Assembly: GCA_030526665.1 (NCBI GenBank)
Contig: JAUNCI010000013.1
Span: forward strand, 1 to 38,463
DNA: 38,463 nucleotides
Direction of reading: 5' to 3'
Origin: Eubacteriales bacterium
Lineage (GTDB): Bacteria > Bacillota > Clostridia > Lachnospirales > Lachnospiraceae
The stretch's first letter is position 1; every line of letters starts with the position of its first letter. Position numbers and translations under genes: made by a program. Below are positions 7,702 to 15,732 of this stretch, one piece after another. The notes beneath the pieces were generated by a model. The model saw only the letters and a list, made by a program, of their open reading frames with translations, did not search any database and was not told where the DNA came from.

Positions 7702-9438
7702 TTATCTCTCCTCACTTTCTATCGCATCAAATTTGCAAAGCTGTTTGCAGACATCACAGCCAACACAAAGTGTTGCGTCGATGGTTGCTTTTTTGTCCTT
7801 GATTGAAATAGACGGACATCCGAGAGTCATACATTTTTTGCAGCCTTTACATTTTTCCGGATCTACCACAACAGGACTCTTTACTTTCACATATTTCAGA
7901 AGCATACATGGACGTCTGGAAATAATTACAGATGGTTCATCCACTGCAAGCTCTTCTTTGATTGCAGTATCACATGCTGCGAGATCATATGGATCAACGA
8001 CACGAACACGTTTGATACCGATTGCTTTGCAAAGTGCTTCCAGGTTTACGGCTGCTGCCGGATCACCTTTGATATTGTATCCTGTTGTAGGGTTCTGCTG
8101 ATGTCCTGTCATACCTGTGATAGAGTTATCCAGAATAATAACCGTAGATGCAGAATTGTTATATGCAATATTTACAAGGCCTGTCATACCGGAATGCATA
8201 AATGTAGAATCACCGATTACTGCAACCGTATGATTTGCGCTTTCTCCATTTGATGCTTTGTTAAATCCATGAATTCCTGAGATAGAAGCACCCATACAAA
8301 GTGTAGAATCCATTGCATTTAATGGTGCAGCGGATCCAAGTGTATAACATCCAATATCGCCGATAACCGTACAGTTATTTTTCTTCAGTGAATAGTACAT
8401 TCCACGATGTGGACATCCTGCACACATAACAGGAGGACGTACCGGAACGTTCGTTTCAATGCTGATACTCTCTTTTGCAGGCATTCCCATAACAGATGCG
8501 ATATAAGCCTGTGAAAATTCGCCGATACATGTAAATAATTCTTTTCCTTCTACGGAAACACCGATTGCTTTGCAGTGATTTTCAATCACCGGATCAAGTT
8601 CCTCGATAACAACCAGACGTTTTACTTTTGAAGCAAATTTTTTGATACGTTCTACCGGAAGCGGATTTACCATACCAAGTTTCAGAATGCTTACGTTATC
8701 TCCGTAAACTTCTTTTACATACTGGTAGCATGTTCCTGATGTAATAATTCCAAGTTCTTCAGAACCATATTCTTCTGTATTGAGCTCTGTAGTTTCAGCA
8801 AATTCCGTAAGTGCTTTTGTACGCTCTTCCACAAATGGATGGCGGCGTTTTGCGTTTGCCGGAACCATGATGTATTTCTGCGGATTTTTTTCGTATGGAA
8901 TATTTTCTCTTTCCTCGCGCTCTGAAAGTTCTACAAGACTCTGAGAATGTGCAATACGTGTACACATACGAACAATAAACGGTGTATCAAATTTTTCTGA
9001 TAAATCAAATGCTTTTTTTACAAAATTCAGAGCTTCTTCTGAATCAGCAGGCTCCAGCATTGGTACCTTTGCCGCAATTGCATGATGGCGGGAATCCTGC
9101 TCGTTCTGTGAGGAATGCATTCCCGGATCATCCGCTACCGCGATAACAACACCACCTGTAACACCTGTATAGGACATTGTATACAACGGGTCTGCCGCTA
9201 CGTTTAATCCAACATGTTTCATACCACAGAAAGCTCTTGCTCCCTGTAAAGATGCACCAAAGACAACTTCCATAGCTACTTTTTCGTTTGGCGCCCACTC
9301 ACAGTACATTTCATCATATTCTGCTGCGCATTCTGTAATTTCTGTAGATGGTGTTCCTGGATAACTGGACACAATCTTGCAGCCGGCCTCATATAGACCT
9401 CTGGCGAATGCCGCATTACCAATCATCAATTCTTTCAA
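7702..9438 (-). CDS. iorA: Indolepyruvate ferredoxin oxidoreductase, alpha subunit
   Basis: 578 residues, typical of IorA. The N-terminal pyrimidine-binding domain contains SSYPGTPSTEI; the thiamine diphosphate domain includes GDIGCYTLG and AVIGDSTFMHSG. Two [4Fe-4S] clusters at the C-terminus are supported by Cys530, 533, 536, 541 and Cys558, 561, 564, 568. Start is TTG at 9438 with AGGAG 6 bases upstream; the first in-frame ATG (9426) is too far from any ribosome site. It is first in the operon, and its promoter with an internal palindrome lies about 70 bases upstream. Confidence 0.96.
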   Translation of the reverse strand: MKELMIGNAAFARGLYEAGCKIVSSYPGTPSTEITECAAEYDEMYCEWAPNEKVAMEVVFGASLQGARAFCGMKHVGLNVAADPLYTMSYTGVTGGVVIAVADDPGMHSSQNEQDSRHHAIAAKVPMLEPADSEEALNFVKKAFDLSEKFDTPFIVRMCTRIAHSQSLVELSEREERENIPYEKNPQKYIMVPANAKRRHPFVEERTKALTEFAETTELNTEEYGSEELGIITSGTCYQYVKEVYGDNVSILKLGMVNPLPVERIKKFASKVKRLVVIEELDPVIENHCKAIGVSVEGKELFTCIGEFSQAYIASVMGMPAKESISIETNVPVRPPVMCAGCPHRGMYYSLKKNNCTVIGDIGCYTLGSAAPLNAMDSTLCMGASISGIHGFNKASNGESANHTVAVIGDSTFMHSGMTGLVNIAYNNSASTVIILDNSITGMTGHQQNPTTGYNIKGDPAAAVNLEALCKAIGIKRVRVVDPYDLAACDTAIKEELAVDEPSVIISRRPCMLLKYVKVKSPVVVDPEKCKGCKKCMTLGCPSISIKDKKATIDATLCVGCDVCKQLCKFDAIESEER

Positions 9439-9505
9439 GGCTTACTCCTCCATTGTTTTCTCTGTATTGAAAAATTCAGAGTTTTTTATATGCTTAATAG
9501 TATAT

Positions 9506-9534
9506 ATTTTAGCAGAGTAACGCGTTACCGTCAA
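9506..9534 (-). promoter_or_regulatory. Sigma-A promoter of the ior operon
   Basis: On the minus strand TTGACG (9529-9534) and TAAAAT (9506-9511) are separated by exactly 17 bases. Transcription would start near 9499, leaving a leader of about 60 bases before the iorA TTG. The promoter lies directly downstream of the terminator of the exporter operon. Confidence 0.8.
9517..9528. promoter_or_regulatory. Perfect 12-bp palindrome in the ior promoter spacer, candidate operator
   Basis: GTAACGCGTTAC is a perfect palindrome and fills most of the spacer between -35 and -10. It is GC-rich in the middle against an AT-rich surround. A dimeric repressor bound here would block RNA polymerase. The regulator is not encoded next to it. 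Confidence 0.6.
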
Positions 9535-9606
9535 TAAAATAGTCAAAATGCAGCAGGGTATACTCAGAAAATAATACAATCTCTGCTCAAAATATCTGTT
9601 AAATCC

Positions 9607-9650
9607 AAAAAAGGAATGCCGGCTTAACTGCTGCCTGGCATTCCTTTTCA
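9607..9650 (-). terminator. Terminator of the exporter operon
   Basis: A 12-bp stem (9609-9620 with 9637-9648), extended by GGC/GCC inside the loop, is followed by TTTTTT on the minus strand. It lies about 40 bases after the permease stop codon and insulates the ior promoter. Confidence 0.88.
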
Positions 9651-9690
9651 TTCGTATACTTATTTAAATTTTTGTCCTTATTCACTACCC

Positions 9691-10944
9691 TTATTCACTT
9701 CTAAGTGCATCGATTGGATTTAAATTTGCCGCTTTAATAGAAGGCAAAAGCCCAAAGATAACACCAATCAGTGTAGAGAAAATCACGGCTATGATTGCCG
9801 CCGGTATACTGATTGCAGTTCGGGTTCCTGCCACCCTGCTGACCACTTTCGACAATACAACACCCGCTGCAACACCAATCACGCCTCCGATGCCGGTAAG
9901 CGCAGCAGCTTCTGTCAAAAACTGTCGAAGAATCGTCTTCTTTCTGGCACCGATTGCTTTTTTCAGTCCAATTTCACTGGTACGCTCTGTTACCGATACA
10001 AGCATAATATTCATTACACCAATACCGCCAACCAGAAGTGAAATACTTGCGATCAGAAGCAATTCCATATTCGTGCTGTTTGTCAATTTCTGAATACTAC
10101 GCACACGCGCCATCGCATTATCTGCTTTATATTCGAAATTCGTCTGATATTTGTTATTATTGATTGCTTTGTTTAACACCTTTGCCGCAGCACTTCCGGC
10201 AGATGTCATGTGGTCTGTGCTGTCCGTTTTAATCACCGCATTTTCCGGTTCATCATAGTTGTATATAATCGGCCATGAGGCATTTGGAATTAAAATCGAA
10301 CCATATACCGTCTGATATGCATCGATATATTCCTGGTAACTGCTGATTTCCGGCATAAAGTCTTCCGGCTGTGTTACAACTCCGATGATTACAAAAGGTT
10401 CTTTGCCGATCTCAATCGTTTTTCCGACAGCATTTTCACCCGGAAACAAATTCTCAAGTGCATTCGTATCAAGAAGTGCTACTTTTCTGAATTCTGAATA
10501 ATCCGACGGCACAAATGCACGTCCCGACTGAACACTGTAGCCTTTTGTATCCAGGTAATGATCGTCGATTCCGTAAATAGATCCTCCCTGGAAAGCACGG
10601 TTCTGGTAATAAACCTCGATGGAAGTACGGCTGTAGAAAAATGTTGCATTTTCAATATTATCCAATTCTCGTACTTCATCTTTGATTTCTTTGGTCAATA
10701 TCGGTGTGGTCTTGCCTTCACCGTAATCTGCGGTAAACTCACTGTCGCCATCATTCAGCTTGATATCAACCGTGTTATTCCCGGCGCCAATGACATTTTC
10801 TTTGATCTGTTCGGTCGCACCTTTGATTGTAGAAACAATCGCTATGATTGATGCAATACCAATAATGATACCGAGCATTGTCAGAAATGATCGCAGTTTA
10901 TGTGACCAGATTCCCTGAAATGCCAGGCGTATATTTTCAATCAT
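9691..10944 (-). CDS. MacB/FtsX-type ABC exporter permease
   Basis: 417 residues with the MacB layout: an N-terminal membrane helix (about 17-40, LTMLGIIIGIASIIAIVS), a large extracytoplasmic core domain of about 230 residues, then three C-terminal helices (ISLLVGGIGVMNIMLVSVTERT onward), ending in the family's PIDALRSE-like tail. It forms the membrane part of an ATP-driven extracytoplasmic efflux machine with the ATPase and adaptors encoded upstream. The ATG at 10944 follows an AGGAGG site. The closest described Gram-positive system by layout is YknXYZ; the substrate is unknown. Confidence 0.92.
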   Translation of the reverse strand: MIENIRLAFQGIWSHKLRSFLTMLGIIIGIASIIAIVSTIKGATEQIKENVIGAGNNTVDIKLNDGDSEFTADYGEGKTTPILTKEIKDEVRELDNIENATFFYSRTSIEVYYQNRAFQGGSIYGIDDHYLDTKGYSVQSGRAFVPSDYSEFRKVALLDTNALENLFPGENAVGKTIEIGKEPFVIIGVVTQPEDFMPEISSYQEYIDAYQTVYGSILIPNASWPIIYNYDEPENAVIKTDSTDHMTSAGSAAAKVLNKAINNNKYQTNFEYKADNAMARVRSIQKLTNSTNMELLLIASISLLVGGIGVMNIMLVSVTERTSEIGLKKAIGARKKTILRQFLTEAAALTGIGGVIGVAAGVVLSKVVSRVAGTRTAISIPAAIIAVIFSTLIGVIFGLLPSIKAANLNPIDALRSE

Positions 10945-10983
10945 TCAGGTACTCCTCCTTTTTGTATAATTGCTGTTAAATTA

Positions 10984-13158
10984 CTATGAATTGTAAATCT
11001 GATCTGCAGTTGCCTCAATTGTTTTGGCACCGTCCTGCACATTTTTTCCATAAGGGAATGCAATTCTGTCATTTTTTGAAATTCCACCGGAAATCATAAC
11101 ATCATATCCATAATCTACGATAGCATCCACTTTAACCGGTGTTTTTCTCAAGATTCCGTTATCATCTTTAAACACATAGCTGACTCCGTTTTTTGTGCGT
11201 ACAAAGGCTTTTGGAAGAACAATATTTCCATTTTTCACCTCAGACTGTGGAGTAATTGTAAGCCAGTCCGAATCCGTGAGATTCTCCGGCTGTTCATCAA
11301 TTGATGCTGTGAATGTGTAATAGGAAACATTCGGATTGCCGGAACTGATTCCCAGACTGTCATTCGAACTTACCGGAAAATCGGAAACTTCCATTACGGT
11401 TGCACTGAAATCTCCAACGTCATAACTGGTACATTTCAACAAGGTGTCTTCTTCCAATTCGTCTCTCAGCAGCTCGCTGACTTTTCCAAGTACATAATAA
11501 CCGGATTTATTTTTCACTTTTATAAAGGCATCTCCGGACTCATTCGTACCTGTTGCCGGATCGCCGACCGAGGTAACAACACCGTCTAATTTACTGTAAA
11601 TGGTTTGTTTATTTACTTTTTTCTCAAGTTTTGCAACATCGATTTCACTTTGACGAATATCCAGTTTCAGCGATTTAATTCTGGACTCAAGATATTTCAA
11701 TGCCTCTTCGCGTTTTACCGTTGATTCCTCTGAATCGTCCCCCGGTAAATCACCACCACCGATCGGATCATCCACATCCTGATTTCCCTGAAGCAGTTCT
11801 ACCAGATTATCCATTGCCGCCGAAAGCGTAAATGGATAATACTCTCCATCTCCTTCTAAAAATGGAGGTTTCTGGAAACTTTTTTTATCAATTTGGGTTC
11901 CTATATCCTGACCGGAATTCACATCTGCATTTAACCCGGAATCATCACCCAGGTCATCCAGTCCCAGATCATCTGCCGGAGTTTCAAACTCATTTGCGGC
12001 GTACAAGGGATATCCATCTGCTCCATTGATCTGATAAATACCGATCATTTTCTGAAGACGTGTTTCAAAATCTAATGACGGATCCGGCGTAATATCGTTT
12101 GTGTAAAATTCCAATTGATAATAGTAAGGACCTTTTCCAGACTTACTTAAGCCATCTGAGGTATATCCGGCCATTTTATTTAAGAAGCCTCTGGAAGCCA
12201 TCGTTTTTCCGCCGGAAACACTGCAGAAAAACACAAATGGATCACTTTTTGTACCGGACCCATGAACAGGAATACTTTCTTCCGTTAATATGCTATAGAC
12301 TTTGGATGTATGAGTGTCTCCCCCCATATCATCTTCATCGCCAAAATCTCCATTGTCCTCGGCATTTCCTGAAGCGGATACATCCGGGGGATCGACAGGA
12401 TCCTCATCTTCAAACTCATCCGTCCAATCATTTTCTTGATCTTCATCAGCATCCAGCGTCTCATTTACGATCTCATCCGAATCATCCGAAAAGAACTCAT
12501 CTGAACTGTCACTGTCATTGAATCCATCCTCCGCCGCTGCAACCAGAACTGAGAATCCCGCAAAAGCCGTATGTAATTCAAGCCCACCGGCATTTCCTAC
12601 TGTCATAGTACTCCAAAAATCATTACCACTATCGTTCATTGCCATATCCGTAGCATTGCTCATATCTCCGTCGATAGTTGTATCCATATTATCTCCCGGT
12701 GCTGCATCCGATCCACTGCTTCCGGATGTTTCTCCTGTAATATCGGAATCTTTTGGAGTTGCTCCATTACTGACCGCTGAATAGCGGCTTTCTGCTGTCT
12801 TCAGCTGTTTTTCCTGAAGTTCTTTTTTTAATTTTGCTATATTTAATTCCATCTGAACAAGTGACATATCAAAGGAAACCAGCGGATCACCTTTTTTTAC
12901 TTCCGTCCCCTGTTCAACATACAATTTTTCAACAATAAGGTCCTTGTCTACATTTACATTCTGCGATATATCACTTGTTACATATCCTTCCAGGGAAACC
13001 GAATCATCCGTAAAATAATCTGTCGTGAACTCACTGACCTTAGCAACCATAATTTCAGGCTGATTCACTTTGCGGATATAACGCAGTCCTTCCACACCGG
13101 CTCCGGTCACAAGCGAAACTGCCACTAAACCGGCAATCACTTTTTTCACTTTGCCCAT
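10984..13158 (-). CDS. HlyD/MacA-type adaptor with a very large acidic insertion
   Basis: 724 residues, roughly twice the usual adaptor length. An N-terminal membrane anchor (about 5-28), a biotinyl-lipoyl half (VEKLYVEQGTEVKKGDPLVS) and the first hairpin helix (about 101-125) are followed by an insertion of about 350 residues (126-479). The second helix (about 480-517), the second lipoyl half (SKLDGVVTSVGD) and beta-barrel domains come after it. The insertion mixes Asp/Ser/Gly-rich stretches with a possibly folded part (about 285-395). The ATG at 13158 has AAGGAG 7 bases upstream and lies 4 bases after the ATPase stop. The adaptor domains are clear; the role of the insertion is not. Confidence 0.88.
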   Translation of the reverse strand: MGKVKKVIAGLVAVSLVTGAGVEGLRYIRKVNQPEIMVAKVSEFTTDYFTDDSVSLEGYVTSDISQNVNVDKDLIVEKLYVEQGTEVKKGDPLVSFDMSLVQMELNIAKLKKELQEKQLKTAESRYSAVSNGATPKDSDITGETSGSSGSDAAPGDNMDTTIDGDMSNATDMAMNDSGNDFWSTMTVGNAGGLELHTAFAGFSVLVAAAEDGFNDSDSSDEFFSDDSDEIVNETLDADEDQENDWTDEFEDEDPVDPPDVSASGNAEDNGDFGDEDDMGGDTHTSKVYSILTEESIPVHGSGTKSDPFVFFCSVSGGKTMASRGFLNKMAGYTSDGLSKSGKGPYYYQLEFYTNDITPDPSLDFETRLQKMIGIYQINGADGYPLYAANEFETPADDLGLDDLGDDSGLNADVNSGQDIGTQIDKKSFQKPPFLEGDGEYYPFTLSAAMDNLVELLQGNQDVDDPIGGGDLPGDDSEESTVKREEALKYLESRIKSLKLDIRQSEIDVAKLEKKVNKQTIYSKLDGVVTSVGDPATGTNESGDAFIKVKNKSGYYVLGKVSELLRDELEEDTLLKCTSYDVGDFSATVMEVSDFPVSSNDSLGISSGNPNVSYYTFTASIDEQPENLTDSDWLTITPQSEVKNGNIVLPKAFVRTKNGVSYVFKDDNGILRKTPVKVDAIVDYGYDVMISGGISKNDRIAFPYGKNVQDGAKTIEATADQIYNS

Positions 13159-13162
13159 GTAC

Positions 13163-13834
13163 TCACTCCTTTTCTTTCAGTTCTCCGTCACGAATCATAA
13201 CCACACGATTTGCATGCGCAGCAATTTCCGGATCGTGAGTAATCATCAGTACAGATACTCCCTCTTCATTTAAGCTTTTAAATAATTCCATAACCTGTTC
13301 TCCGGATTTACTGTCCAATGCACCTGTCGGTTCATCTGCAAGCAACAGTTTCGGATTATTTACCAGTGCTCTGGCAATCGCCACTCGCTGCATCTGTCCA
13401 CCGGATAACTGATTGGGACGAAAATCAACTCGATCTGCAAGTCCTACACGCTCGAGTGCTTTCAGCGCTCTTGCTCTTCGTTCTTTTTTCGGCACTTTGG
13501 CATAGTTCAGAGGCATTTCAACATTCTGTACTGCTGTCTGCTTCGGAAGCAAATGAAAGCTCTGAAAAACAAACCCTATTTTGTGCAGTCGAATATCCGA
13601 CATGTCATTCTCTGAACATTGGCTGATATCCTGACCATCCAGCAAATAAGTACCCGCTGTAGGTTTATCAAGGCATCCGATGATGTTCATTAACGTGGTC
13701 TTTCCGGAACCGGATGGTCCCATAATCGCCACGTATTCTCCTTCCTCCATCGAAAAGTTCACATCTTTCAATGCCGGAACTTCAAATCTGCCCTGATTAT
13801 AGTTTTTATATAAATTATGAACGTCTATGATCAT
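13163..13834 (-). CDS. ABC exporter ATPase (MacB/LolD-type)
   Basis: 223 residues. Walker A GPSGSGKTT, a Q-loop in FVFQSFHLL, signature LSGGQMQRVAIARAL, Walker B LLLADEPTGALD and the H-loop THD are all intact. It powers the neighbouring permease. The start at ATG 13834 is favoured by GGGAG 8 bases upstream and by the standard N-terminus (MIIDVHNLYKNY); a longer frame to 13873 has no ribosome site and leaves almost no gap from the preceding adaptor gene. It is flanked by the two adaptor genes in one operon. Confidence 0.96.
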   Translation of the reverse strand: MIIDVHNLYKNYNQGRFEVPALKDVNFSMEEGEYVAIMGPSGSGKTTLMNIIGCLDKPTAGTYLLDGQDISQCSENDMSDIRLHKIGFVFQSFHLLPKQTAVQNVEMPLNYAKVPKKERRARALKALERVGLADRVDFRPNQLSGGQMQRVAIARALVNNPKLLLADEPTGALDSKSGEQVMELFKSLNEEGVSVLMITHDPEIAAHANRVVMIRDGELKEKE

Positions 13835-13886
13835 ATAACTATCTCCCGTCCAATATAGATTAATTTGGTGCATCCGAATTTAAATA

Positions 13887-15383
13887 CTACTCCGCCGTAA
13901 CCGGATCTTCGATAACAATAGCATTTTCCATATCATTATCGATATCTGAAAATTCTGAACTTGTATCATTGATAATCTCCTCAGAGGTGGTGTCCGTTGT
14001 CGATACATCATCCAGTGGCTCCATATCTTCTATAAAAGTTGCCTCGTTCATAATATCAAGATCTGAATCCGACATCATTTCATCCAGATCGGACACATCA
14101 TACGCATCATCTTCCGATGCATTTCCGCTGATACTGCTGATAACCTGTGTTTCATCCCCTTCCTGTGTTGCCATACCAACTTCCAGGGCATCATTAGGAT
14201 AAGCTATTTTGTCATTTTCAGAAAGTCCATCAGTAATCTCATATTGAGCAAGTGACTCATCAAATTCACCCAATGTGATTTCTCGTTTTTCCAGACGATT
14301 ATCCGCATTTGCTTCCCATACATAAGGACTGGCCGTATCAGCATCTACGATAAAATATTCCGGAAGCCAGACACCTGATTTTTGTCTATCCTGTCCAATA
14401 TCATTCTCAATATATACATGCTGTCCAAGCATTAACCCATCTGCAGATTCAAGATTTACATAAAATGGATACGTACTTGATGAAGTCTGTGGATTACTGC
14501 TTCCTGAATCCATAGCCAATGCATTATCTCCGGATGATGAACTGTTTGAGGCATCACGGTCAACATTTCCCATGGTACCTTTCCAGATTTGACTGTCATC
14601 TACACGTGATCGAATGATGATTGGTGACTCCGGTGTAATATCTCCGATATTCTGTTCATTGACCATACCTTTTACACGATAAGCTCCGGTACTCAAAATA
14701 GTTATAAAAGCAGAAGAATCTGATGATGAGGATGAATCCAGCAAATCCGTGGTTCCGCTTTCAAGAGAATCATTTTCATCACTGTTCATTTTGGACTCAT
14801 CGATTTTCTGAATCACACCGTCAATTTCACTTTTCACTTCAGGATTTTGGGTTGCTTCTTTTAATTTCTCAACCTCCAGAGATTTACTTTCCTGATTATA
14901 CTCATTCTTTTTCAGATTCAGTTTCGCTGTTTCGATTTCGATGGTTAACTGAAGCCGTTCTTCTGAAGTTTCAGCTTTTTGGGATGCTTTTTCAAAGGAT
15001 GCGATCTGTTCCTCAATACTTGAGTGCTCAGTCACTAATCGATCGTATTCCAGTTCTTTTTCCTTCAGGTCATCCTGAATACTGCTCACATCATACTGAA
15101 ACAAAAGCTGTCCTGCCTTAACCACATCTCCGACTTTTACTTTTACTTCTGATACATTTCGTCCGCTTTCGAGCTTAACGGAAACCGTCTGCTGCGGTTC
15201 CACAACACCTGCATATCGATTTGCCGTGCCGACAGAACTACCATTTAACGTACTGACTTTTGCAACATAAGCTACATGATCCGATGAAACATTGTTTTGT
15301 GTATTTTGATACCAATACCATCCGCCTGCACCGGCACCTCCCAATACCAGAAGCCCCAGTACAACGAGTATTCCTTTTTTCAT
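13887..15383 (-). CDS. HlyD/MacA-type adaptor with acidic C-terminal tail
   Basis: 498 residues. A membrane anchor (about 4-24), a first lipoyl half (VSEVKVKVGDVVKAGQLL), a long coiled-coil hairpin (about 102-178), a second lipoyl half (SEIDGVIQKI) and beta-barrel segments match the periplasmic-adaptor family. A Ser-rich loop (about 204-224) interrupts the lipoyl region. Residues about 405-498 form an Asp/Glu/Ser-rich tail not found in ordinary adaptors. The start is ATG 15383 with GGAGG just upstream; a TTG four codons earlier overlaps that site. First gene of the operon: adaptor, ATPase, second adaptor, permease. Confidence 0.9.
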   Translation of the reverse strand: MKKGILVVLGLLVLGGAGAGGWYWYQNTQNNVSSDHVAYVAKVSTLNGSSVGTANRYAGVVEPQQTVSVKLESGRNVSEVKVKVGDVVKAGQLLFQYDVSSIQDDLKEKELEYDRLVTEHSSIEEQIASFEKASQKAETSEERLQLTIEIETAKLNLKKNEYNQESKSLEVEKLKEATQNPEVKSEIDGVIQKIDESKMNSDENDSLESGTTDLLDSSSSSDSSAFITILSTGAYRVKGMVNEQNIGDITPESPIIIRSRVDDSQIWKGTMGNVDRDASNSSSSGDNALAMDSGSSNPQTSSSTYPFYVNLESADGLMLGQHVYIENDIGQDRQKSGVWLPEYFIVDADTASPYVWEANADNRLEKREITLGEFDESLAQYEITDGLSENDKIAYPNDALEVGMATQEGDETQVISSISGNASEDDAYDVSDLDEMMSDSDLDIMNEATFIEDMEPLDDVSTTDTTSEEIINDTSSEFSDIDNDMENAIVIEDPVTAE

Positions 15384-15434
15384 ATATTCCTCCAATAAAC
15401 TTATATCCGAACATACTGTTAGTTCTCTATCCTA

Positions 15435-15449
15435 ACGTATGTTTATGTC
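15435..15449 (+). promoter_or_regulatory. Regulatory motif copy 1 (ACGTATGTNNNTGTC)
   Basis: Reads ACGTATGTTTATGTC. It lies in the predicted exporter leader, about 15-25 bases past the likely transcription start, and matches the second copy at 12 of 15 positions in inverted orientation. Confidence 0.4.
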
Positions 15450-15468
15450 CATTATGTGTCTTACTTCT

Positions 15469-15497
15469 ATAATATTTCTAATACAATCCTAAAACAA
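15469..15497 (-). promoter_or_regulatory. Sigma-A promoter of the exporter operon
   Basis: TTGTTT (15492-15497) and TATTAT (15469-15474) on the minus strand with a 17-base spacer. Transcription would start near 15462, giving a leader of about 80 bases. Confidence 0.55.
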
Positions 15498-15512
15498 TTC
15501 TAAACAGCAAAT

Positions 15513-15527
15513 GACACGGACATACGT
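15513..15527 (-). promoter_or_regulatory. Regulatory motif copy 2 (ACGTATGTNNNTGTC)
   Basis: The minus strand reads ACGTATGTCCGTGTC, upstream of the exporter -35 box where an activator would bind. It also contains a small inverted repeat, ACACG-N6-CGTGT (15514-15529). Confidence 0.4.
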
Positions 15528-15672
15528 GTTCTAGAATATGATACCATATCCGTAAAAAAAAGCAATTCTTTTCAAAAAAGCCCTATATTTCGCTTATTTT
15601 TCATAAAAATCCTGCTTTCTATGCAGATATACAGTATTATTCTATACCAAAGGGGTGGAAATCGCCGTATTT

Positions 15673-15701
15673 TTGACATTCCGTACGATATATGGTACAA
15701 T
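15673..15701 (+). promoter_or_regulatory. Sigma-A promoter of the lipoprotein gene
   Basis: A consensus TTGACA (15673-15678), a 17-base spacer and TACAAT (15696-15701). Transcription would start near 15708, about 25 bases before the ATG. This is the best-matching promoter in the window. Confidence 0.85.
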
Positions 15702-15732
15702 AAACAATATTAATTGAAAGGAATTTTTTCTC

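Larger units (their letters stand above)
15384..15732. other. 349-base divergent control region between exporter and lipoprotein genes
   Basis: No coding frame is supported here. It holds a minus-strand promoter for the exporter operon, a plus-strand promoter for the lipoprotein gene, and an inverted pair of a 15-base motif around the exporter promoter. The middle (about 15540-15660) is AT-rich with no structure I recognise. Confidence 0.8.

Noticed and set aside
9460-9481. Small inverted repeat CTCTG/CAGAG in the iorA leader
   Set aside because: Five-base arms with a 12-base loop are too weak to support a regulatory structure.
9442-9651. A 69-codon open frame on the minus strand before iorA
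   Set aside because: Its start lies inside the exporter-operon terminator and it runs through the ior promoter and operator; no ribosome site.
12099-12521. A 140-codon plus-strand open frame rich in His and Pro
   Set aside because: It is the mirror of the Asp-rich insertion in the adaptor gene, as expected from its codons.
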